Below are positions 1 to 5,914 of a DNA stretch of 7,067 nucleotides, piece after piece (within the stretch, counting starts at the first letter, position 1; every line of letters starts with the position of its first letter). Both the position numbers and the translations under genes were made by a program. The notes under the pieces are model-generated. The model ran no database searches. It was given only the letters and a program-made list of their open reading frames with translations, and had not been told where the DNA came from. The DNA comes from Sporichthyaceae bacterium (GTDB lineage Bacteria; Actinomycetota; Actinomycetes; JACCYY01). The DNA lies in the NCBI GenBank assembly GCA_013696235.1, contig JACCYY010000085.1, forward strand, positions 1-7,067, written 5' to 3'.

Positions 1-633
1 GTTGAGGTTGACGACGTCGTCCTCGGCCATGCCGTCGAGGTGCTTGACCAGCGCGCGAAGCGAGTTGCCGTGCGCGACGACGAGTGTGGTGTGGCCAGCC
101 AGGAGGTCAGGCACGATCGCGTCGTACCAGTACGGCAGCATCCGGACGACGACGTCGGCGAGGCACTCCGTACGCGGTCGCAGCTCCGGCGGCAGCACGA
201 AGTACTTCACGTCGGCGTCCTGGCTCCATGGGTCCTGCGGGTCGATCTCCGGCGGCGGCGTGGAGTACGAGCGGCGCCACCGCATGAACTGCTCGTCGCC
301 GTACTCCGCGCGTACCTGCGCCTTGTCCTTGCCCTGGAGCGCGCCGTAGTGGCGCTCGTTGAGCCGCCACGAGCGCCGGACCGGCAGCCACAGCCGGTCC
401 GCGACGTCGAGGGCGATCTCGGCGGTCCGGATCGCCCGGCGCAGCACCGAGGTGTGGACGACGTCCGGGAGCAGGTCCTGCTGCACGAGCAGCTCGCCGC
501 CACGCCGCGCCTCGGCCTCGCCCTTCGTCGTCAGGCCGACGTCAACCCAGCCGGTGAAGAGGTTCTTCTGGTTCCACTCGCTCTCGCCGTGGCGGAGCAG
601 GACAAGGCGGTACGGCGCGGCACTCCCACTCAT
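1..633 (-). CDS. gpmA: 2,3-bisphosphoglycerate-dependent phosphoglycerate mutase (3' end cut by window edge)
   Basis: Interconverts 3-phosphoglycerate and 2-phosphoglycerate in glycolysis and gluconeogenesis through a phosphohistidine intermediate; cytosolic. The first 211 residues lie in the window, of roughly 245-250 usual for the family. The RHGE phosphohistidine signature is at residues 14-17 (H15 nucleophile), inside [10 protein letters not shown] and followed by [22 protein letters not shown] at residues 92-101 holds the catalytic acid E93, and [15 protein letters not shown] starts at about residue 187 with the second catalytic H188. All core catalytic residues are therefore present, and only the C-terminal tail is missing. 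The ATG at 633 is the natural family start. No Shine-Dalgarno sequence lies at normal distance, but TACGCT sits 6 nt upstream, suggesting a leaderless mRNA. It lies 90 bp downstream of lon on the same strand. Gpm near mshA is also seen in mycobacteria (gpm1, Rv0489). Confidence 0.97.
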   Translation of the reverse strand, partial: MSGSAAPYRLVLLRHGESEWNQKNLFTGWVDVGLTTKGEAEARRGGELLVQQDLLPDVVHTSVLRRAIRTAEIALDVADRLWLPVRRSWRLNERHYGALQGKDKAQVRAEYGDEQFMRWRRSYSTPPPEIDPQDPWSQDADVKYFVLPPELRPRTECLADVVVRMLPYWYDAIVPDLLAGHTTLVVAHGNSLRALVKHLDGMAEDDVVNLN

Positions 634-639
634 GCGCCG

Positions 640-645
640 AGCGTA
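640..645 (-). promoter_or_regulatory. Candidate -10 element for a leaderless gpmA transcript
   Basis: On the minus strand TACGCT (TANNNT form) is followed by six bases and then the gpmA ATG. In actinobacteria a -10 hexamer ending 6-7 nt before the start codon is the usual arrangement for leaderless mRNAs. The only purine-rich run (GGGAGGGG) is too far upstream to act as a Shine-Dalgarno sequence. No good -35 is visible 16-19 nt upstream, so this is a moderate inference. Confidence 0.4.
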
Positions 646-663
646 GCCACGCCCCTCCCGCGA

Positions 664-705
664 AGATCCGACGTCTGCGGGCTCTGGTCAGTCAACGTCG
701 GATCT
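664..705 (-). terminator. Perfect 11-bp inverted repeat between lon and gpmA; probable terminator or operator
   Basis: AGATCCGACGT (664-674) and its exact reverse complement ACGTCGGATCT (695-705) flank a 20-nt loop, 19 nt after the lon stop codon. No U-tract follows on the minus strand. Actinobacterial intrinsic terminators often lack one, so termination of lon mRNA is the simplest reading. The loop also contains TTGACT on the minus strand, which resembles a -35, with the weak TCGGAT 18 nt on. A promoter or operator role for gpmA therefore remains possible. An 11-bp perfect match at this spacing is unlikely by chance. Confidence 0.55.
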
Positions 706-723
706 CTGCGCCGGGGGGCCCGG

Positions 724-3144
724 TCAGGCGGCGACGGGTGCGGCCACGCGCTGCCCGTCGGCAACGGCAGGTACCAGCGCGAGCCGCAGGACCTCGTCGA
801 CCGCGTCGACCAGGTGCACGGTGAGCTCCTCGCGAACCGCAACCGGCAGGTCGTCCAGGTCGGGCTCGTTGCGCCTCGGGATGATCACCTCGGTGAGCCC
901 CGCGCGGTGGGCCGCCAGGAGCTTCTGCTTGACGCCTCCGATCGGGAGCACCCGTCCGGTGAGCGACACCTCACCGGTCATGCCGACCTCGGGGCGCACG
1001 GGTCGACCGGACAAGAGGGACGCGACCGCGGTGGTCATCGTCACGCCGGCCGACGGCCCGTCCTTGGGCACCGCACCGGCAGGCACGTGGACGTGCAGCC
1101 GGCCGTCAGCGAGTCGACCGACCTCGACGCCGAGCGCCGACGCGTTGGCGCGGAGATAGGTCGTCGCGATGTGCGCGGATTCCTTCATCACGTCGCCGAG
1201 CTGGCCGGTCAGGGTCAGCCCCGGTTCGCCGGTCATCAGCGCGGCCTCGACGAACAGCACGTCACCACCGGCACCGGTCACCGCAAGGCCGGTGGCCACA
1301 CCGGGCACGGCGGTCCGGTACGCGGACTCCGGCGTGAAGCGTGGCCGACCCAGGAAGTCGACCAGGTTGCCGGCGTTCACCTCGACCGGCGCGGTACTGG
1401 TGCCGGCCGCGAGCCTGGTCGCGACCTTGCGCAGGATCCGCGCGATCGCCCGCTCGAGCTGCCGGACCCCGGCCTCGTGCGTGTGCTCGGCCGCGGTGAG
1501 GTGCAGGGCGTCGTCGCCGATGACGACATCGTCCGCGTCCAGTGCAGCCCGCTCGAGCTGGCGCGGCAGGAGGTGGTGCCGGGTGATGGCGACCTTCTCG
1601 TCCTCGACGTAGCCGTCGAGCCGGACGACCTCCATCCGGTCCAGGAGCGCGGACGGGATGGTCTCGAGGACGTTCGCGGTCGCCAGGAACAGCACGTCGG
1701 ACAGGTCGAGCTCGACCTCGAGGTAGTGGTCCCGGAACGTGTGGTTCTGCGCCGGGTCGAGCACCTCGAGCAGCGCCGACGCCGGGTCGCCGCGGAAGTC
1801 CGTGCCGACCTTGTCGATCTCGTCCAGCAGGACCACCGGGTTCATCGACCCGGCCTCCTTGATCGCCCGCACGATGCGGCCGGGCATCGCCCCGACGTAG
1901 GTACGCCGGTGGCCACGGATCTCGGCCTCATCCCGGACGCCGCCGAGCGCGACCCGGACGAACGAGCGACCGAGTGCGCGCGCCACGGACTCCCCCAGCG
2001 ACGTCTTGCCGACCCCCGGCGGACCGACCAGCGCGAGGACGGCGCCGCTTCCGCGACCGCCGACGCTGGTCAGGCCCCGCTCGGCGCGTCGGGCCCGCAC
2101 GGCGAGGTGCTCCACGATGCGGTCCTTGACGTCGTCGAGCCCCTGGTGGTCGGCGTCGAGGACGGCCCGGGCCGCGGTGACGTCGGTCTGGTCGACCGAC
2201 CGTTCGTCCCACGGCAGCTCGAGGACGGTGTCGAGCCAGGTGCGGATCCAGCCCGCCTCGGGTGACTGCTCGGAGGTGCGCTCGAGCTTGGCAGCCTCGT
2301 GCATCGCCGCCTCGCGTACGGCATCGGGAAGGACCGCCGTCTCCACCCGGCTGCGGTAGTCGGAGGCGCCCTCGGGCTCGTCCTCGCCGAGCTCCTTGCG
2401 GATCGCGGCCAGCTGCTGCCGGAGCAAGAACTCCCGCTGGGTCTTGTCCATCGACTCGCGGACGTCCTCGCGGATGCGTCCGGCGACCTCCAGCTCGGCC
2501 AGGTGCGCACGCGCCCAGTCCTCGACGAGCTCGAGGCGGGCGCCGAGCTCGATGGTCTCGAGCAGCGCGACCTTCTGCTCCGGCTCGAGCCAGGACGCAT
2601 AGCCGGCTGCGTCAGCGAGCTCGTACGGGTCGTTGATCCGCGACACCGCGTCGACCACCTGCCAGCTGCCGCGCTCCTGGAGGATCGAGATGATCAGGGT
2701 TCGCAGGCCCCGGGCGGTGCTGCGCTCGGGCTCGGTCGCGGGCGGTTGGGCGACGGGATCGGCCTCCACCCAGAGTGCGGCGCCCGGGCCGTTCACGCCG
2801 CTGCCGATCCGGGCGCGACCAGTGGCCCGGACGACGGCAGCCGGGTCGCCGCCCGGCGTACGGCCGACCTGGACGATCTCCGCGACCGCCCCGACGGTGC
2901 CGTAGCGGCCGTCCACGCGTGGGACCAGCAGGACCCGAGCGACAGCGTCCTCGGTCGCGGCGCTGCGTGCGGCGTCGACCGCAGCCTGACGCTCGCTGTC
3001 CAGCTGGAGCGGGACGACCATGCCAGGCAGCACGACGTCGGCGCCGACGAAGAGCAGCGGGAGCCGGAGCGGATCCCGCTCGGCGGGGCTGGCGGTGGGC
3101 GGACCAGTGGTCGGGGCCGGGCCCGACGCGGAAGCATCAGTCAT
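724..3144 (-). CDS. lon: ATP-dependent Lon protease (endopeptidase La)
   Basis: Cytosolic AAA+ serine protease that unfolds and degrades damaged and regulatory proteins. It is full length at 806 aa (E. coli Lon has 784). An acidic, Pro/Ala-rich N-terminal extension of about 25 residues comes first, then the LON substrate-binding domain (about 26-215) and a helical linker (about 216-335). The AAA+ module follows, with Walker A GPPGVGKT at 374-381, Walker B VVLLDEID at 437-444, the ATAN sensor at 488-491 and an arginine-finger candidate R503 in LLDRME. The protease domain (about 600-790) carries Ser698 in PKDGPSAG and Lys741 in GGVKQK, 43 residues apart as in E. coli (S679/K722). The catalytic dyad is intact. 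No Shine-Dalgarno sequence precedes the ATG. A SigR-type promoter lies immediately upstream and would start transcription at about the ATG. The gene sits 21 bp after the YbjN gene and may also receive read-through from mshA. M. tuberculosis lacks Lon, so its position here next to mshA is notable. Confidence 0.98.
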   Translation of the reverse strand: MTDASASGPAPTTGPPTASPAERDPLRLPLLFVGADVVLPGMVVPLQLDSERQAAVDAARSAATEDAVARVLLVPRVDGRYGTVGAVAEIVQVGRTPGGDPAAVVRATGRARIGSGVNGPGAALWVEADPVAQPPATEPERSTARGLRTLIISILQERGSWQVVDAVSRINDPYELADAAGYASWLEPEQKVALLETIELGARLELVEDWARAHLAELEVAGRIREDVRESMDKTQREFLLRQQLAAIRKELGEDEPEGASDYRSRVETAVLPDAVREAAMHEAAKLERTSEQSPEAGWIRTWLDTVLELPWDERSVDQTDVTAARAVLDADHQGLDDVKDRIVEHLAVRARRAERGLTSVGGRGSGAVLALVGPPGVGKTSLGESVARALGRSFVRVALGGVRDEAEIRGHRRTYVGAMPGRIVRAIKEAGSMNPVVLLDEIDKVGTDFRGDPASALLEVLDPAQNHTFRDHYLEVELDLSDVLFLATANVLETIPSALLDRMEVVRLDGYVEDEKVAITRHHLLPRQLERAALDADDVVIGDDALHLTAAEHTHEAGVRQLERAIARILRKVATRLAAGTSTAPVEVNAGNLVDFLGRPRFTPESAYRTAVPGVATGLAVTGAGGDVLFVEAALMTGEPGLTLTGQLGDVMKESAHIATTYLRANASALGVEVGRLADGRLHVHVPAGAVPKDGPSAGVTMTTAVASLLSGRPVRPEVGMTGEVSLTGRVLPIGGVKQKLLAAHRAGLTEVIIPRRNEPDLDDLPVAVREELTVHLVDAVDEVLRLALVPAVADGQRVAAPVAA

Positions 3145-3152
3145 GCTGACGC

Positions 3153-3179
3153 AACGATTACAGGATTACTCGGGATTCC
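3153..3179 (-). promoter_or_regulatory. SigR/SigH-type (thiol-stress ECF sigma) promoter of lon
   Basis: The minus strand reads GGAAT (3179-3175), 19 bases, then GTT (3155-3153), an exact match to the Streptomyces SigR consensus GGAAT-N18/19-GTT. Only 8 nt separate GTT from the lon ATG, so the predicted transcription start is at or within a base or two of the ATG. That fits the missing Shine-Dalgarno sequence. The -35 overlaps the last codons of the YbjN gene. In S. coelicolor lon is reported as part of the SigR disulfide-stress regulon, which supports the call. The activity itself is inferred. Confidence 0.65.
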
Positions 3180-3771
3180 CGGTTGATGTCTCAATCTCCG
3201 GTTGGTCGCCGGCGGGACGATCATCGGCTGCAACGGCGGCGGGGCGGTTCGGGTCGGCGAACCGGGCGAACGCGGCGAGGTTGGCGACGGACTCGCCCCG
3301 GTCGGCCCGCCAGGCCCACTCGCGGCGGATGCTCGATGCGAACCCGAGCTCCAGCGCGGCGTCGAACGTTTCGTCGGCATAGGTCAGCACGCAACCGAGG
3401 ATGCGGTCCACCTCGTCCGCGGTGACCGCGTCCAGCGGCAGGCGCCCGACCAGGTAGACGTCGCCGAGGTCGTCCACCGCGAAGTGCACGCCGTAGAGAT
3501 GCGTGTTGCGCTCGAGCAGGAAGCGGTAGAACGCCGCGTCGTTCTCGTCCGGGTGACGGATCACGAACGCCTCGACGTGCAGCGTGCGCCCCCCGACGAC
3601 GAGCCAGGTCGGGGTGGCCAGGCGATGCGTGCCCTCGAGCGTGACCAGGAACGCGCCGGGCCGGGGCTCCTCGTAGGCGACCTCGACCGCGTCGAGAGCG
3701 GCCCGCACGACGTCAGCGGTGCTCGCGGTTCCGCCTGGCCGTGGCTGGCCGCTCGACGCCGCGCCGGTCAT
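3166..3771 (-). CDS. YbjN domain-containing protein, translationally coupled to mshA
   Basis: A 201-aa protein of the YbjN family (called a putative bacterial sensory transduction regulator; type III secretion chaperone-like fold). Its molecular role is not established. The family core runs from about residue 18 to 175: an N-terminal helix ([18 protein letters not shown]), a beta-rich section with [23 protein letters not shown], the segment [21 protein letters not shown] followed by [10 protein letters not shown], and a C-terminal helical part ending near [10 protein letters not shown]. The last 25 or so residues are acidic and low in complexity, probably disordered. The ATG at 3771 overlaps the mshA stop as ATGA and there is no strong Shine-Dalgarno sequence, so translation is probably coupled to mshA. 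A longer open frame extends upstream inside mshA, but that part is antisense-like and unsupported. A YbjN-like gene also follows mshA in mycobacteria (Rv0487, recalled), suggesting a conserved functional link. No catalytic motif or membrane segment is seen. Confidence 0.9.
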   Translation of the reverse strand: MTGAASSGQPRPGGTASTADVVRAALDAVEVAYEEPRPGAFLVTLEGTHRLATPTWLVVGGRTLHVEAFVIRHPDENDAAFYRFLLERNTHLYGVHFAVDDLGDVYLVGRLPLDAVTADEVDRILGCVLTYADETFDAALELGFASSIRREWAWRADRGESVANLAAFARFADPNRPAAVAADDRPAGDQPEIETSTGNPE

Positions 3772-5081
3772 CGGCCGGCCACGGCCAGGTGCCGCGGCGC
3801 CGAGGACCGTTCGACCAGGACGTCGGCATAGACGTCGACCGTCCGGGCCGCGGTGACCGACCAGCCGAACCGCTCGGCGTGCCGGCGGGCACCCACGCCG
3901 AGGGCACGCAGGTACCTCGGCGCATCGAGCAACGAGTCGATCGCGGCCGCGTAGTCCTCGGGGTCGTGACCCGCCACCAGAAGGCCGGAGCTCCCGTGCT
4001 GCACCGCGGTGCTCAGGCCACCGGCGGCCGCCGCCACCACCGGGGTTCCGCACGCCTGCGACTCGATCGCGACCAGCCCGAACGACTCGTTGTACGAGGG
4101 GACGACCGTCACCGTCGCGGCGCGGTACCACTGGGCGAGCTCGACCTGCGGGACCGGCGGCACGAACCGGACGAGAGGCTCGATACCGAGCCGGGCAGCG
4201 AGCCGGCGAAGACCGGTGGGGTTCGTCGAGCCGATGCCGCTCGGGCCGCCGACGATCGCGACCACGAGACGCTCGGCGAGCGCCGGGGTTCCGCGCACCA
4301 GCGCGGCGGCTGCCTTCAGCACGATGTCAGGAGCCTTGAGCGGCTGGATCCGTCCGGCGAAGAGCAGGAGGTGCGCGTCGAGCGGGATGCCGAGCGAGGC
4401 GCGTGCGGCGGCTCGGTCCCCGGGCGCGAACAGGTCGAGGTCGACACCGGGATGCACCACGACGACCTTGTCCGGGTCGGCGCCGTACAGGTCGACCAGT
4501 GCCGCCGCTTCGTCCTCGGTGTTGGCGACCAGCCGGTCGGCCTGCTCGACGACCTGCGTCTCACCGATCACCCGCAGCGCGGGTTCCGGGCTGTCCCCTC
4601 GGGCGAGGGACGCGTTCTTCACCTTCGCCATCGTGTGCATGGCGTGAACGAGCGGCACGCCCCAGCGTTCCTTGGCCAGCCAGCCGACCTGCCCGGACAG
4701 CCAGTAGTGCGAGTGCACGAGGTCGTAGTACCCAGGGGCCCGGGCCGCCTCGGCCCGGAGCACTCCGGACGTCAGCGCGCACAGCTGCGCCGGCAGGTCC
4801 TGCTTCGGCAGCTCCTCGTACGGTCCGGCCGTGACGTGACGGACCAGCACCCCCGGGGCGAGCTCGACCACCGGCGGCTGGTCGCTGCCGGTCGACCGGG
4901 TGAACACCTCGACCTCGATGTCGAGCATCGCCAGCCGACGAGCCAGCTCGACGACGTACACGTTCATCCCGCCGGCATCACCGGTCCCGGGCTGGTCCAG
5001 AGGTGAGGTGTGCACCGAGAGCATCGCCACGCGCCGCGGGCGGCTGCGTCGAGGGCGCAGGAGCGTCGCCTCGTGCGGCAC
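3768..5081 (-). CDS. mshA: D-inositol-3-phosphate glycosyltransferase (mycothiol synthesis, first step)
   Basis: Transfers N-acetylglucosamine from UDP-GlcNAc to 1L-myo-inositol 1-phosphate, the committed step of mycothiol biosynthesis; cytosolic, GT4 family, GT-B fold. The 437-aa product has the MshA N-terminal hallmark [27 protein letters not shown] (split here for position: RRVAML 16-21, [12 protein letters not shown] 31-42), which holds the acceptor and phosphate-binding Gly-rich loop. [14 protein letters not shown] lies at about 123-136, [10 protein letters not shown] at 243-252 (R244 and K249 contact the UDP diphosphate in the family), and the EX7E motif at E332 and E340 inside [12 protein letters not shown]. 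All family residues expected are present. The GTG start at 5081 is chosen because a tandem GGAGGGGAGG ribosome site lies 4-9 nt upstream. The internal ATG at 5024 would truncate the conserved RRVAML strand. The stop overlaps the YbjN start by ATGA. A SigR-type promoter lies about 110 bp upstream, consistent with the reported SigR control of mshA in Streptomyces. Confidence 0.97.
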   Translation of the reverse strand: MPHEATLLRPRRSRPRRVAMLSVHTSPLDQPGTGDAGGMNVYVVELARRLAMLDIEVEVFTRSTGSDQPPVVELAPGVLVRHVTAGPYEELPKQDLPAQLCALTSGVLRAEAARAPGYYDLVHSHYWLSGQVGWLAKERWGVPLVHAMHTMAKVKNASLARGDSPEPALRVIGETQVVEQADRLVANTEDEAAALVDLYGADPDKVVVVHPGVDLDLFAPGDRAAARASLGIPLDAHLLLFAGRIQPLKAPDIVLKAAAALVRGTPALAERLVVAIVGGPSGIGSTNPTGLRRLAARLGIEPLVRFVPPVPQVELAQWYRAATVTVVPSYNESFGLVAIESQACGTPVVAAAAGGLSTAVQHGSSGLLVAGHDPEDYAAAIDSLLDAPRYLRALGVGARRHAERFGWSVTAARTVDVYADVLVERSSAPRHLAVAGR

Positions 5082-5085
5082 TCGG

Positions 5086-5095
5086 CCTCCCCTCC
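5086..5095 (-). promoter_or_regulatory. Strong tandem ribosome binding site fixing the mshA GTG start
   Basis: The minus strand reads GGAGGGGAGG, two overlapping Shine-Dalgarno cores lying 9 and 4 nt before the GTG at 5081. No ATG or GTG further upstream is in frame without a stop, so this site decides the start. Confidence 0.8.
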
Positions 5096-5098
5096 GGC

Positions 5099-5117
5099 CG
5101 GCGAGCCGGTCTCGCCG
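5099..5117 (-). repeat. 7-bp hairpin in the mshA 5' leader
   Basis: CGGCGAG (5099-5105) and its reverse complement CTCGCCG (5111-5117) flank a 5-nt loop. The structure lies only 3 nt upstream of the mshA ribosome binding site. In RNA this is an all-but-one G/C stem, stable enough to affect ribosome access or mRNA stability. The regulatory role is inferred, and hairpins of this size are fairly common in such GC-rich DNA. Confidence 0.4.
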
Positions 5118-5190
5118 AGCGCCCGTCCATCGGGTCGCCCATGCATCGCGTCACGTGTCGTCGTACGTCCGACGTCGTCCTGCCGGATCG

Positions 5191-5216
5191 AACCACGACC
5201 CGCCGACGGATGTTCC
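5191..5216 (-). promoter_or_regulatory. SigR/SigH-type promoter of mshA
   Basis: The minus strand reads GGAAC (5216-5212), 18 bases, then GTT (5193-5191). This matches the thiol-stress ECF sigma consensus GGAA(T/C)-N18/19-GTT. The predicted transcription start is near 5184, giving a leader of about 100 nt that contains the hairpin and the strong ribosome site. No canonical TANNNT -10 is present anywhere else in this 177-bp leader region. In S. coelicolor mshA is a reported SigR target, and mycothiol in turn helps re-reduce the anti-sigma factor RsrA. Promoter activity here is inferred. Confidence 0.6.
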
Positions 5217-5258
5217 GCGCACCGCGTGGCGTGGGATCGATCACGCGTCGACGATGCG

Positions 5259-5798
5259 TCAGCCCGGGGCCGGCTGACCGTCGGGCGAGGTCGCGGCGAT
5301 CGCCGCCTCGAACGCCCGCCTGGCGGCTCCGCCGAGGACGACGAAGCGCACCTCCGCAACCTCGGTCGACGCAGCCCGTACGGTCTCGACCGCGATCCGG
5401 GCGGCGTCCTCGAGCGGCCAGCCGTACGCGCCTGCGGAGATCGCGGGAAAGGCCACCGTCGCGGCCGCGAGCGTGTCGGCGACGAGCAGCGACTCGCGGT
5501 AGGCCGACGCAAGGACAGCGGTCCGGTCCTCTCGCGCTGAGAAGACCGGCCCGACGGTGTGCACCACCCAGCGCGCCGGCAGGTCCCCAGCGGTGGTGGC
5601 CACTGCCTGCCCTGGCGGCAGTCCCGTCGGGAGCTCGTTGGCCCGCAGCCGCTGGCAGGCGGCCATGATCGCCGGTCCGCCTCGAGCGTGGATCGCGCCG
5701 TCGACGCCTCCGCCGCCGGAGAGAGACGAGTTGGCCGCGTTGACCACGACGTCGACCAGCTGTTCGGTAATGTCGCCCTGCACGAGCGTGATGCGCAT
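5259..5798 (-). CDS. Macro-domain protein, probable O-acetyl-ADP-ribose deacetylase / ADP-ribosyl hydrolase
   Basis: A stand-alone macro domain of 179 aa, close to the YmdB/MacroD class that hydrolyses O-acetyl-ADP-ribose and removes mono-ADP-ribose from acidic residues; cytosolic. It opens with MRITLVQGDITEQLVDVVVN, then NAANSSLSGGGGVDGAIH at 20-37. N23 and D33 match the catalytic Asn/Asp pair, 10 residues apart as in MacroD1 and YmdB. PAISAGAYGWPLEDAA forms the second ADP-ribose loop at about 135-150. The ATG at 5798 fits the family start and has GGAGAGGG about 12 nt upstream. A GTG at 5834 (191 aa) has a better-spaced GGAGG, but the extra 12 codons include rare ones (AGA, GTT, GCT) and no family similarity. 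The start is therefore the uncertain part. It lies upstream of mshA on the same strand, 177 bp apart, and is divergent from the transpeptidase gene. No terminator is obvious between it and mshA. Confidence 0.9.
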   Translation of the reverse strand: MRITLVQGDITEQLVDVVVNAANSSLSGGGGVDGAIHARGGPAIMAACQRLRANELPTGLPPGQAVATTAGDLPARWVVHTVGPVFSAREDRTAVLASAYRESLLVADTLAAATVAFPAISAGAYGWPLEDAARIAVETVRAASTEVAEVRFVVLGGAARRAFEAAIAATSPDGQPAPG

Positions 5799-5914
5799 CG
5801 ACCAAGCGTGCCCTCTCCGAACGAGCTCGGCCACCCGGGCAACCTCCGGCCGGCGATGGGCGTCGTAGTGGTGGCACGCTCAATTCCCGTACGGACAGCA
5901 CTCGAGGAGCCGAC
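5799..5914. other. Divergent intergenic region between the macro-domain gene and the L,D-transpeptidase gene
   Basis: This 116-bp region should hold promoters for both genes. On the plus strand GAGGAG at 5904-5909 is a clear ribosome site 5 nt before the transpeptidase ATG. On the minus strand GGAGG (with GTG at 5834) and GGAGAGGG serve the macro-domain gene. A GGGAAT on the minus strand near 5885 resembles an ECF -35 but has no GTT at 18-19 nt. No convincing -35/-10 pair was found on either strand. Confidence 0.5.

Noticed and set aside
40..2265. 741-codon open frame on the plus strand across gpmA and lon
   Set aside because: It is antisense to two clearly recognised genes, its product is Arg/Asp/Gly/Val-rich without any family motif, and long antisense frames are expected at this GC content.
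3157..3162. TGTAAT on the minus strand as a housekeeping -10 for lon
   Set aside because: No acceptable -35 lies 16-19 nt upstream. It falls within the spacer of the much better SigR-type promoter, though a secondary weak promoter cannot be excluded.
2299..3186. 295-codon plus-strand open frame opposite the lon 5' half
   Set aside because: It is antisense to the well-supported Lon N-terminal and AAA+ coding sequence, with no domain or convincing ribosome site.
3145..3200. Heat-shock operators (CIRCE for HrcA or HAIR for HspR) upstream of lon
   Set aside because: Neither the TTAGCACTC-type nor the CTTGAGT-type inverted repeat is present. Only the short CGGGATTCCCG palindrome occurs there, and it overlaps the GGAAT -35.
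3246..3263. Palindrome GGTTCG-N6-CGAACC about 100 bp upstream of lon, considered as a ClgR operator because ClgR controls lon in Streptomyces
   Set aside because: The half-site spacing is one base short of the ClgR pattern as I recall it and the inner bases do not match. It lies in YbjN coding sequence (FADPNR codons), so codon usage may explain it.
3741..5006. 421-codon plus-strand open frame opposite mshA
   Set aside because: It is a shadow of mshA. The composition is Arg/Asp/His-rich with no recognisable motif.
5796..5834. Upstream GTG start (5834) for the macro-domain protein
   Set aside because: It has a well-spaced GGAGG, but the 12 added codons include rare AT-ending or AGA codons, and the family normally starts at the MRITLVQGD strand. 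It is kept only as an alternative.
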